From Candidatus Falkowiibacteriota bacterium (GTDB lineage Bacteria > Patescibacteriota > Patescibacteriia > Patescibacteriales > UBA12465), in contig CAIOGK010000134.1 of the NCBI GenBank assembly GCA_903857815.1, positions 1-7,256 on the forward strand: a stretch of DNA of 7,256 bases, read 5' to 3'. This document shows, one piece after another, positions 1 through 5,923 of this stretch; within the stretch, counting starts at the first letter, position 1; each line of letters opens with the position of its first letter. The notes under the pieces are model-generated. The model was given only the letters and a program-made list of their open reading frames with translations. It was not told where the DNA came from and ran no database searches. Both the position numbers and the translations under genes were made by a program.

Positions 1-790
1 CTAATAATAAAAACGGAATCGGAATACCAAAGGCTAAAATAGCAGACATCGAAGCTAATAAAACTTCTCCCGCAAAAACATTTCCGAATAAACGAAAGGA
101 GAGACTAGCAATTTTAGCAACTTCACCAATAATTTCAATTAAACCAACAAAAGCTTTAATCGGATTTACTAAAAGTACCATCGGGTCTTTTTTAATTTTT
201 CTCGGAATTTCTAAAAAAGCATTAATATTTATAAACTTATTAAAATATTTCCAGGCCCCAACTGCAAAAACTCCAATAATATGACTCAAAACAACACCGA
301 TTGTTGCTAAGGCTAAGGTAGTATTTAAATCAGCCGTTGCGCCTCTTAAATAAGGAATAAAAAATTTTTCACCTCCATGTTCTACAACTTGTCCAATCGA
401 ACCAACTCCCGGTAAAATTCCCATCCAATTATTAATTAGAACAAAAAAGAAAAAAGCTAAAACTAAAGGTGCAAACTGTAAAGATTTTTTACGACTTCCC
501 GTTACGCCATCAAAAATTCCTAAAAATCCTTCAATTATCATTTCCATCGCGTTCTGAATCCCGGTAGGAATTTTATTAATTTTTTTACGCACCGCAATTC
601 CTAGGGCAACGATAATAATTAACGCAATCGCTGAAGTTAACAAAGAATTAGTTATCGCGAAACTACCAACATGGGCTATTGGTTCCGCAAATAAAGTATT
701 TTCATGGATTATTTCCCCGGTGGTATGAGCCTCAGCACTAGTCTGAGTAGTTTCTAAGGAATTATTTTCTTGTATTTCGGGAGCAGTCAT
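1..790 (-). CDS. atpB: F-type ATP synthase subunit a (AtpB), 3' end cut by window edge
   Basis: Subunit a is the membrane stator half-channel of the Fo motor, moving ions past the c-ring. The gene starts at the ATG at 790-788 and stays open to base 1, giving 263 residues without a stop, so the C-terminus lies outside the window. Residues 1-45 are a polar N-terminus. Hydrophobic segments follow at about 48-67, 106-126, 157-178 and 209-232, with another beginning near 245. Family hallmarks are visible: PYLRGATADLNTTLALA (146-162) and SLSFRLFGNVFAGE (229-242). Arg233 in the latter is the essential channel arginine, equivalent to E. coli aArg210. The gene begins 8 bases after the AtpZ-like gene, so the two are co-transcribed. 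No Shine-Dalgarno sequence is seen in the AT-rich bases before the ATG. Identity is secure; whether it carries protons or sodium ions cannot be decided from this fragment. Confidence 0.95.
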   Translation of the reverse strand, partial: MTAPEIQENNSLETTQTSAEAHTTGEIIHENTLFAEPIAHVGSFAITNSLLTSAIALIIIVALGIAVRKKINKIPTGIQNAMEMIIEGFLGIFDGVTGSRKKSLQFAPLVLAFFFFVLINNWMGILPGVGSIGQVVEHGGEKFFIPYLRGATADLNTTLALATIGVVLSHIIGVFAVGAWKYFNKFININAFLEIPRKIKKDPMVLLVNPIKAFVGLIEIIGEVAKIASLSFRLFGNVFAGEVLLASMSAILAFGIPIPFLLL

Positions 791-798
791 AAAGTAAA

Positions 799-1077
799 TT
801 ATTTTTTATCATTTTGATTTTCAGGATTCATTTTAGCAATTTTCTCAGCCTGACTATCAGCTTCTATTTTTTTAAATTCTTTTAGAGCATTAATAACTAA
901 GCCATACATCGAAATCACAAAACAAATAGCAACCGTAGTCAAGAATAAAAATGGCTCAGTATCAAATGTTTTATCAAGCCATCTCCCCAAAAAAACTCCA
1001 ATTAAAACGGGAAAAGCTATCCAACCAGAAATTCTGGCCATGATTCGCAAAGCTAGGCTCCAAGAGTCATTTTGCAT
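799..1077 (-). CDS. AtpZ/AtpI-family small membrane protein of the ATP synthase operon
   Basis: This 92-residue protein has two predicted membrane helices, about residues 16-34 and 43-65, joined by a short loop, and a charged lysine-rich C-terminal tail. The end of the first helix carries G-x3-G-R-W-L-D-K (27-36), typical of the AtpZ/AtpI family (putative FoF1 ATPase accessory subunit). Its place directly before atpB, 8 bases away, supports this, since AtpI/AtpZ genes commonly open atp operons. Family members have been linked to c-ring assembly and Mg2+ or Ca2+ uptake; which applies here cannot be told from sequence. It is the first gene after a near-consensus promoter. Its leader would be only about 20 bases and has no clear Shine-Dalgarno sequence. 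The first ATG is chosen because it lies just after the promoter; a downstream Met at residue 13 would clip the helix boundary. Confidence 0.82.
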   Translation of the reverse strand: MQNDSWSLALRIMARISGWIAFPVLIGVFLGRWLDKTFDTEPFLFLTTVAICFVISMYGLVINALKEFKKIEADSQAEKIAKMNPENQNDKK

Positions 1078-1104
1078 ATTTTTAGCTTATTTAAAACCAT
1101 CTCT

Positions 1105-1133
1105 CTTATAACGCATAAAACAATAAATGTCAA
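1105..1133 (-). promoter_or_regulatory. Near-consensus sigma-70-type promoter of the atp operon
   Basis: On the minus strand TTGACA (1133-1128, 6/6 match) is followed by a 17-bp spacer and TATAAG (1110-1105, 5/6 match). Transcription should start near 1098, about 20 bases before the ATG of the AtpZ-like gene. It lies in the 92-base gap after tatD, which fits a separate atp transcription unit. This is the best promoter match seen in the window. Confidence 0.75.
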
Positions 1134-1169
1134 CTATCTTCTTTTACCAAATTATGCCTCAAAACAAAT

Positions 1170-2021
1170 TTATATTCTAAAGAGACTCCGAGCAGTCGCG
1201 GTAGTTATTTCTACTACTTTTTCTACTTTAATACATTTTATATCAGCAATCCGAGCAGCAACATATTGTACTAATACTGGCTCATTTCTTTGGCCACGAT
1301 AAGGTTCTGGAGTCATATAAGGGGTATCTGTCTCGACCATTATCTTCTCTAAAGGAGTTTTGCGAATCAAGTCGTCCCATTGTTGGCTAAAGGTAATTAA
1401 ACCAGTAAACGAAATCAAAAGGCCTAAATTAAAATATTTCCAAGCTAAATCCTCGTCTCCCGAAAAACAATGAATTACTCCCCAAGGTTTATGGGCGGGT
1501 AAAATGTGGCCGTATTCTTTCTTGAAATCTTGTAAAATAATTAATAAATCATCATGCGCCTGACGACAATGAATAATAACTGGTAAATCTAAGCTACGAG
1601 CTAATAACAACTGCTGAGCAAATACTTCTTGCTGTTTTTTCTTAATAGCAGAAATATCTTGACTAGGATTAAGATGATAATAATCTAGTCCGATTTCACC
1701 AATCGCCACAACTTTTTCAAATTTAGCTAATTTTTCATAACTTCCATAATCAAATTCTTCAGATCGAGGAGAAAAACTATATTCTCCATTTTCATCATCA
1801 TTTTCTATTAAACCTTCTTGAAGATGAATGGGATGAAGGCCAATCGCCGCATATACTCCTTTTTCATACTTATTAGCATAATTTAAAGCTCGATTTGAGG
1901 TTTTAAATTCTGAACCCACCAAAATCATCCAAGTATCATTATCCAAAGAACGACGAATAACCTCGTCGGCATCGTCTTTAAAAGCAGCGAAATTAACGTG
2001 AGCGTGGGTATCAATTATCAT
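1170..2021 (-). CDS. tatD: TatD-family metal-dependent hydrolase (probable DNase)
   Basis: TatD proteins are cytoplasmic TIM-barrel amidohydrolase-superfamily enzymes; characterised members are metal-dependent DNases acting on DNA ends or damaged DNA. The 283 residues contain the full expected metal and active-site set: H6 and H8 in DTHAHVN, E109 in IGEIGLDYY, H151 in VIIHCRQ, H184 in IHCFSGD, and D232 in ETDTPY. The family is usually about 255-265 residues; the extra length is largely an acidic polar stretch at about 70-97, between GLHP and the E109 strand. The start is well fixed: MIIDTHAH is the family's normal N-terminus and AGGAG (2030-2026) lies four bases before the ATG, the best ribosome-binding site in the window. 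It follows a strong terminator by about 22 bases, so its own promoter is not obvious. The exact substrate cannot be inferred. Confidence 0.93.
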   Translation of the reverse strand: MIIDTHAHVNFAAFKDDADEVIRRSLDNDTWMILVGSEFKTSNRALNYANKYEKGVYAAIGLHPIHLQEGLIENDDENGEYSFSPRSEEFDYGSYEKLAKFEKVVAIGEIGLDYYHLNPSQDISAIKKKQQEVFAQQLLLARSLDLPVIIHCRQAHDDLLIILQDFKKEYGHILPAHKPWGVIHCFSGDEDLAWKYFNLGLLISFTGLITFSQQWDDLIRKTPLEKIMVETDTPYMTPEPYRGQRNEPVLVQYVAARIADIKCIKVEKVVEITTATARSLFRI

Positions 2022-2025
2022 ATTT

Positions 2026-2030
2026 CTCCT
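2026..2030 (-). promoter_or_regulatory. Shine-Dalgarno sequence of tatD
   Basis: AGGAG lies four bases before the tatD ATG. It is notable because most other genes in the window lack a recognisable ribosome-binding site, and it fixes the tatD start. Confidence 0.7.
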
Positions 2031-2042
2031 AACGGCTTAACG

Positions 2043-2069
2043 TAAAAAACGCGAAAAACGCGTTTTTTA
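2043..2069 (-). terminator. Intrinsic terminator after the Cys-rich gene, symmetrical and possibly bidirectional
   Basis: A perfect 10-bp inverted repeat, AAAAAACGCG (2044-2053) and CGCGTTTTTT (2059-2068), encloses a five-base loop; T2043 and A2069 can add an eleventh pair. The CGCG core flanked by an A-tract and a T-tract gives the hairpin plus U-run form on either strand. It begins 19 bases after the stop of the cysteine-rich gene and ends about 22 bases before tatD. Only four pairs are GC, and the U-run can be part of the stem, so efficiency is uncertain. Confidence 0.75.
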
Positions 2070-2087
2070 TCTTTATTGATGAATATT

Positions 2088-2282
2088 TTATTCCGTTTTA
2101 GCTTCGCTATTATTGGAATCAGTGGTTGTTTCTGAAACTTTAGGAGCAATTTCTGATTCAGGCGTAACGCTATCAGCAACTTTCTCCTCATGTGAACAGC
2201 ATTTTTCTCCTTTTTGACAGCAATTTTCACCTTTTTTACAACATTCTTTACCTCCAAAAAGTTTTGTAAACCAATTACACAT
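2088..2282 (-). CDS. Small Cys-Cys repeat protein of unknown function, possible metal binder
   Basis: This 64-residue protein is not recognised as a named family. Its N-terminus (MCNWFTKLFGGKE) is short, hydrophobic and basic. Residues 14-34 are three tandem seven-residue repeats beginning with Cys-Cys: CCKKGEN, CCQKGEK and CCSHEEK. With Cys2 this gives seven cysteines plus His31, a ligand density like small metallothioneins or zinc/copper-binding peptides. Residues 35-64 are polar, acidic and low in hydrophobics, probably disordered. There is no convincing signal peptide or lipobox. The ATG at 2282-2280 lies just downstream of a promoter-like sequence and the stop is followed by an intrinsic terminator, so it looks like a one-gene unit. 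The GGT/GAG-poor, AT-rich codon use resembles its neighbours. Metal binding is inference from cysteine spacing; thiol redox or stress roles are alternatives. Confidence 0.75.
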   Translation of the reverse strand: MCNWFTKLFGGKECCKKGENCCQKGEKCCSHEEKVADSVTPESEIAPKVSETTTDSNNSEAKTE

Positions 2283-2312
2283 AATTTTTATAGTTAAATA
2301 ATTAACATTAAT

Positions 2313-2340
2313 ATTTTAACATCTTAGACCAAAAAGTCAA
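2313..2340 (-). promoter_or_regulatory. Candidate promoter of the Cys-rich gene
   Basis: On the minus strand TTGACT (2340-2335, 5/6 match) is followed by a 16-bp spacer and TAAAAT (2318-2313, 5/6 match). A start near 2306 would leave a leader of about 24 bases. It begins 14 bases after the dnaJ stop, directly behind a terminator-like hairpin. AT-rich background makes chance -10 matches common, but the paired hexamers are good. Confidence 0.55.
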
Positions 2341-2341
2341 T

Positions 2342-2371
2342 GAAAATAAGGATTCTAAATATTTAATCCTT
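2342..2371 (-). terminator. Weak terminator-like hairpin overlapping the dnaJ stop
   Basis: The transcript can form a 7-bp stem, AAGGATT (2371-2365) with AATCCTT (2354-2348), around a ten-base loop that contains the dnaJ stop codon. It is followed by ATTTTC, a short U-rich run. The stem has few GC pairs and the U-tract is interrupted, so it may be a leaky end to the heat-shock operon. Confidence 0.4.
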
Positions 2372-3437
2372 CTAAAATATTTCTTTCTTTTTTATTCAAA
2401 CCGGATGGAATTTTAACAATCACTTTAATATATTGATCGCCAACGCCTCGACTATGAAGTTTAATAATACCCTTTTCTTTTAATTTAAAGACTGTCCCCG
2501 ACTGAGTACCTTCGGGAATTTTTAAATTAATTGGTCCATTAATTGTATCGACTTCTATCTTGTCGCCTAAAATAGCTTGTTTAACATTAATTTTTTCCTC
2601 AGTTCTAATGTCATAACCTTCACGCACGAATTTTTTATGTGCATGAACTTTAATTCGTAGATATAAATCTCCACCCGGAGTTCCCTTCGGCCCAGCTTCA
2701 CCTTGGCCGCTTAATCTAATAGATTCGCCATTATTAATACCGGCTGGAACACGTACTTTTAGCTTTACCGAATCTTGATGAATGCCCTGGCCATTACATC
2801 TTGAACATTTATGAGAATATGTTTTTCCTTCCCCTGAACAATGTGAACAAGTAGATTGAGTTTGGATATTTCCTAAAATTGTTCTTTGAATCCGAGAAAC
2901 TTTTCCGGATCCATTACAATTAGCGCAAGTTTCAATTTTAGTTCCCGGTTCTGCCCCCTTACCGCTACAACGTTCACAGACTATATTTTTCGAAAAAGTA
3001 ATTTCTTTTTCTAAACCAAAGGCGGCTTCCATAAAATCAAGTGGTAAATTAAATTCTAAATCTCGACCACGAGTTTGTCGTCTTGATGATTCTCGCGCGC
3101 TACCACCAAAACCAAAAATATCACCAAAACCACCAAACATTTCACTCAAATCTTCAAAATCAACATTAAATCCACCACCATTTTGATATCCAGAAAAACC
3201 GCCATAACCGCCGCCACCAGCCTGACCATTTTGAAAAGCGGAACCAAACTGGTCATATTGTTTTCTTTTTTCAGCATTACCTAAAACCTGATAAGCCTCA
3301 TTATATTCTTTAAACTTTTCCGCATCGCCACCTTTATCAGGATGATGTTCATGCGCTTTTTTTCTAAATGCAGTTTTTATTTCATCGGCACTAGCATTTT
3401 TAGAGACACCGAGAGTATTGTAATAATCTTTAGACAT
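2355..3437 (-). CDS. dnaJ: Chaperone DnaJ (type I Hsp40)
   Basis: DnaJ delivers unfolded clients to DnaK and stimulates its ATPase. The 360-residue protein has all type I parts. The J domain (about 1-66) carries the HPD triad at 32-34. A Gly/Phe-rich linker follows (about 65-113). The zinc domain (154-218) has four complete CxxCxGxG motifs at 154, 171, 197 and 211, enough for two zinc sites. The C-terminal client-binding beta domains follow to the end. It is slightly shorter than E. coli DnaJ (376). The ATG start gives the standard MSKDYYNTLGV beginning; the 20 bases upstream are AT-rich with no Shine-Dalgarno sequence. It lies 65 bases after dnaK, with a hairpin in that gap, and is the last gene of the CIRCE-led cluster. 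The stop is TAG, inside a terminator-like hairpin. Confidence 0.98.
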   Translation of the reverse strand: MSKDYYNTLGVSKNASADEIKTAFRKKAHEHHPDKGGDAEKFKEYNEAYQVLGNAEKRKQYDQFGSAFQNGQAGGGGYGGFSGYQNGGGFNVDFEDLSEMFGGFGDIFGFGGSARESSRRQTRGRDLEFNLPLDFMEAAFGLEKEITFSKNIVCERCSGKGAEPGTKIETCANCNGSGKVSRIQRTILGNIQTQSTCSHCSGEGKTYSHKCSRCNGQGIHQDSVKLKVRVPAGINNGESIRLSGQGEAGPKGTPGGDLYLRIKVHAHKKFVREGYDIRTEEKINVKQAILGDKIEVDTINGPINLKIPEGTQSGTVFKLKEKGIIKLHSRGVGDQYIKVIVKIPSGLNKKERNILEGLNI

Positions 3438-3455
3438 AATTTATTTATTCAACAA

Positions 3456-3481
3456 GCTATCCCTCACTTAAGAGAGATAGC
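3456..3481 (-). other. Intergenic mRNA hairpin between dnaK and dnaJ
   Basis: The transcript reads GCTATCTCTC (3481-3472), a six-base loop TTAAGT, then GAGGGATAGC (3465-3456). This is a 10-bp stem with nine Watson-Crick pairs and one G-U pair. No U-run follows: the next bases are TTGTTGAATAAA. It therefore does not look like a normal terminator and may be a processing, stability or attenuation element. The G-U pair forms only in the minus-strand transcript (A-C mismatch on the other strand), in keeping with an RNA role there. Confidence 0.6.
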
Positions 3482-3502
3482 CTATGAATCTACAAATCTA
3501 AA

Positions 3503-5422
3503 TTATTTACTTTCTTCGACCTCACCCTCAACAACATCATCTTTTTTTTCAGCTTGGCTATTTTCCGCTGTTTCAGTTTTAGCCTCTGCTCCAGCAGCTT
3601 CAGCTCCCGGTGCGCTAGTGCCTGGTTGTTGATACATAGCCGCCCCAATTTTTTGGGCGATAGTATTTAATTCTTCCAAGCCTTTCTTTATCTCTTCAAG
3701 ATTGCCTCCATCTTTAGATTTCTTTAAAGCTTCAACTTTTTCCTCTAATTCTTTTTTATCTTCAGCTTTCATTTTTTCACCAGATTCTTTAAGCATTTTT
3801 TCAGTTGTAAAAATTACGGCCTCAGCTTGATTTTTCATTTCTACTTCTTCCTTCTTTTTCTTATCTTCTTCAGAATGCATCTCGGCCTCTTTTTTCATTT
3901 TTTCGATTTCTTCTTTAGATAATCCAGAGGAAGCGGTAATCGTGATATTTTGTTGCTTATTAGTTGCCTTATCAGTTGCTGAAACATTTAAAATTCCATT
4001 AGCATCTAAATCAAACTTAACTTCAACTTGCGGGATACCTCTAGGAGCTGATGGGATGCCATCAAGAATAAAGCGTCCTAAAGTTTTATTATCAGCGGCC
4101 ATTGGTCTTTCGCCCTGAACGATATGAATTTCAACACTTGTTTGACCATCAGCAGCCGTTGAAAAAACTTGAGATTTAGAAGTTGGAATAGTAGTATTTC
4201 TTTCAATGAGTGGAGTGGCAACTCCTCCTAAAGTTTCAATACCTAAAGTAAGCGGGGTAACGTCTAAAAGCAAAACATCTTTAACATCGCCTTGTAAAAC
4301 ACCAGCCTGAACAGCCGCTCCCATAGCAACTACCTCATCCGGATTAACACTTAAATTTGGCTCTTTACCAAAAAATTCTTTTACCTTTTGTAATACCAAA
4401 GGCATACGAGTCATGCCGCCAACCATTAAAATTTCATTAATCTCGCCAATCTGAAAACCGGAATCATGAATAGCCTTTTTACAAGGTTCAATAGTTTTTT
4501 CAACTAAATCCATAACTAGTGATTCTAATTTAGCTCGAGAAATTTTCATGACTAAATGTTTAGGGCCATTAGCATCGGTAGTAATAAACGGTTGATTAAT
4601 TTCTGTATCTTGAGCGGTTGATAATTCTATTTTTGCTTTTTCTGCGGCTTCTTTAATTCTTTGTAAAGCTAAAGTATCTTTTGATAAATCAATTCCTTGA
4701 TCGCGCTTAAACTCTTCAATAATCCAATTAATAATTCTTTGGTCAAAGTCTTCTCCGCCTAAATGAGTATCGCCGTTAGTCGCTTTAACCTCAACGGTAT
4801 CAGCTGAAATATCGAGCACGGAAACATCAAAAGTTCCTCCGCCTAAATCATAAACAACAATTTTCTGACCGTTCTTTTTATCAAAACCATAAGCAAGCGC
4901 CGCCGCCGTTGGTTCATTAATAATACGTTTTACATCAAGCCCGGCAATTTGTCCGGCGTCTTTTGTTGCCTGACGTTGTGAGTCGTTAAAATAAGCCGGA
5001 ACAGTAATAATCGCTTCGGTTATTTTTTCTCCAATTTTTGCTTCCGCATCAGCTTTTAATTTAGTTAAAATCATCGCCGAAATTTCTTGAGGAGTATAAT
5101 CTTTATCGCCCATGGTAACCTTAACTCCTTCACCGGCCTGAACAATTTTATAAGGCGCAGTTTTTAAGTCTCTTTGTACTTCTTCTTCGCTAAAATGACG
5201 ACCAATTAAACGCTTAACGGCGTAAACAGTATTTTCCGGATTAATAACCGCTTGGCGTTTTGCCGCCGCGCCAACAATTCTTTCGCCATTTTTAGAAATA
5301 GCAACAACTGATGGTGTGGTTCGATTTCCTTCAATGTTTTCAATAATTTTAGGAACACCGCCCTCCATGATAGACATGGCGCAATTAGTTGTTCCTAAAT
5401 CGATTCCTAAAATTTTTCCCAT
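3503..5422 (-). CDS. dnaK: Molecular chaperone DnaK (Hsp70)
   Basis: DnaK is the cytoplasmic ATP-driven chaperone that binds exposed hydrophobic segments, working with DnaJ and GrpE encoded in the same cluster. The 639 residues match the usual length. The nucleotide-binding domain shows phosphate-1 GIDLGTTN (6-13), catalytic-type K70, phosphate-2 YDLGGGTFDVSVL (191-203, with T197) and the adenosine motif ILMVGGMTRMP (331-341). The interdomain linker DVLLLDVTP lies at 382-390, followed by the substrate-binding beta domain and helical lid. The loop after HFSEEEVQRD (76-85) is present, the form seen in Gram-negative DnaK rather than the deleted form of Firmicutes. The tail ends in an Ala/Gly/Glu-rich stretch and an acidic EGEVEESK, a variant of the usual end. 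It begins 10 bases after hsp20; the AT-only leader has no Shine-Dalgarno sequence. Confidence 0.99.
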   Translation of the reverse strand: MGKILGIDLGTTNCAMSIMEGGVPKIIENIEGNRTTPSVVAISKNGERIVGAAAKRQAVINPENTVYAVKRLIGRHFSEEEVQRDLKTAPYKIVQAGEGVKVTMGDKDYTPQEISAMILTKLKADAEAKIGEKITEAIITVPAYFNDSQRQATKDAGQIAGLDVKRIINEPTAAALAYGFDKKNGQKIVVYDLGGGTFDVSVLDISADTVEVKATNGDTHLGGEDFDQRIINWIIEEFKRDQGIDLSKDTLALQRIKEAAEKAKIELSTAQDTEINQPFITTDANGPKHLVMKISRAKLESLVMDLVEKTIEPCKKAIHDSGFQIGEINEILMVGGMTRMPLVLQKVKEFFGKEPNLSVNPDEVVAMGAAVQAGVLQGDVKDVLLLDVTPLTLGIETLGGVATPLIERNTTIPTSKSQVFSTAADGQTSVEIHIVQGERPMAADNKTLGRFILDGIPSAPRGIPQVEVKFDLDANGILNVSATDKATNKQQNITITASSGLSKEEIEKMKKEAEMHSEEDKKKKEEVEMKNQAEAVIFTTEKMLKESGEKMKAEDKKELEEKVEALKKSKDGGNLEEIKKGLEELNTIAQKIGAAMYQQPGTSAPGAEAAGAEAKTETAENSQAEKKDDVVEGEVEESK

Positions 5423-5432
5423 ATTTTTATAT

Positions 5433-5861
5433 TTATTTTTTATTTTGTATTTTAATTAATTTTGGCTTAATCTCTGGAGCCTTCGGAATATTTATTTTAA
5501 GAATGCCCCCCTCATTAATGGCGCTCGCTTTATCTCCGTCAACTTTAGTTGGTAGCGGTATAGAGCGATAAAAAGAACCACGACGAATTTCTTTACGATA
5601 ATAATTTTTATCTTCAACCTCACTTCTCTTTTCACTTTCACCTTTAATACATAGAACATTATTTTCAATAGAAATATCAACTTTTTCGGGGTCCATGCCA
5701 GCGAGCTGTGTTTCCACAATTATATTATCTTTATCTTCATACATATCGACCGCTGGTGTAAACCCGAATTGATTTCCCTGGACGGAAGGTAAAATTGATT
5801 CCATTACCTTATCCATCTCACCTTCATCAGAAAAAAATGGCGCCCATTTTACTAATGACAT
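5433..5861 (-). CDS. Small heat-shock protein, Hsp20/alpha-crystallin family
   Basis: Small heat-shock proteins are ATP-independent holdases that form oligomers and pass clients to the DnaK system. The protein is 142 residues from the ATG at 5861. The short N-terminal arm MSLVKWAPFF is typical of bacterial Hsp20. The alpha-crystallin domain spans about residues 36-127, including the D-x-x-x-x-E-x-QLAGM start (45-56) and the NEGGILKINIPK signature (116-127). The C-terminal I-K-I (136-138) fits the I-x-I motif that docks subunits. The reading frame extends 11 codons further to a TTG at 5894, but the ATG is preferred: it gives the family N-terminus and has a purine-rich AAAGAGA about 8-10 bases upstream. 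It lies between grpE and dnaK, 62 bases after grpE and 10 before dnaK, so it is probably co-induced with them. Confidence 0.94.
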   Translation of the reverse strand: MSLVKWAPFFSDEGEMDKVMESILPSVQGNQFGFTPAVDMYEDKDNIIVETQLAGMDPEKVDISIENNVLCIKGESEKRSEVEDKNYYRKEIRRGSFYRSIPLPTKVDGDKASAINEGGILKINIPKAPEIKPKLIKIQNKK

Positions 5862-5885
5862 AAATTTATATCTCTTTCTATAAAA

Positions 5886-5914
5886 CTTATACAATTGATA
5901 AGTAGATATGGAAA
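5886..5914 (-). promoter_or_regulatory. Candidate internal promoter before hsp20
   Basis: On the minus strand TTTCCA (5914-5909, 4/6 match) is followed by a 17-bp spacer and TATAAG (5891-5886, 5/6 match, the same -10 as the atp promoter). A start near 5879 would leave an 18-base leader for hsp20. An inverted repeat, ACTTAT-N7-ATAAGT (5885-5903), overlaps the -10 and spacer and could be an operator. The -35 is weak and the region AT-rich, so this is tentative. Confidence 0.4.
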
Positions 5915-5923
5915 GACTCTAAT

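Noticed and set aside
1134..1169. Terminator after tatD
   Set aside because: No convincing GC-bearing stem followed by a U-run was found, although the strong atp promoter follows directly.
1072..1302. 76-codon plus-strand open frame
   Set aside because: It is antisense to the end of tatD and to the atp promoter, with no family resemblance.
2018..2257. 79-codon open frame on the minus strand overlapping the Cys-rich gene
   Set aside because: It is a lysine-rich out-of-frame reading that runs through the terminator hairpin and overlaps the tatD start; the 64-residue frame has the regular CC repeats and better flanking signals.
3170..3245. Glycine-coding repeats as a DNA repeat element or recombination site
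   Set aside because: They encode the normal Gly/Phe-rich linker of DnaJ.
3342..3632. 96-codon plus-strand open frame
   Set aside because: It is antisense to the dnaJ start and dnaK end; its Ser/Ala-rich composition mirrors the DnaK tail codons.
5389..5571. 60-codon plus-strand open frame, hydrophobic
   Set aside because: The hydrophobicity comes from reading AT-rich DNA antisense to dnaK and hsp20; no independent start signal or family match.
5492..5719. 75-codon minus-strand frame inside hsp20
   Set aside because: It is a shifted frame within a well supported alpha-crystallin gene.
5862..5894. Longer hsp20 start at the TTG codon, adding 11 residues (MYKFYRKRYKF)
   Set aside because: The internal ATG gives the family N-terminus MSLVKWAPF and has a purine-rich site upstream; the added residues are encoded by AT-rich leader DNA and overlap the possible promoter.
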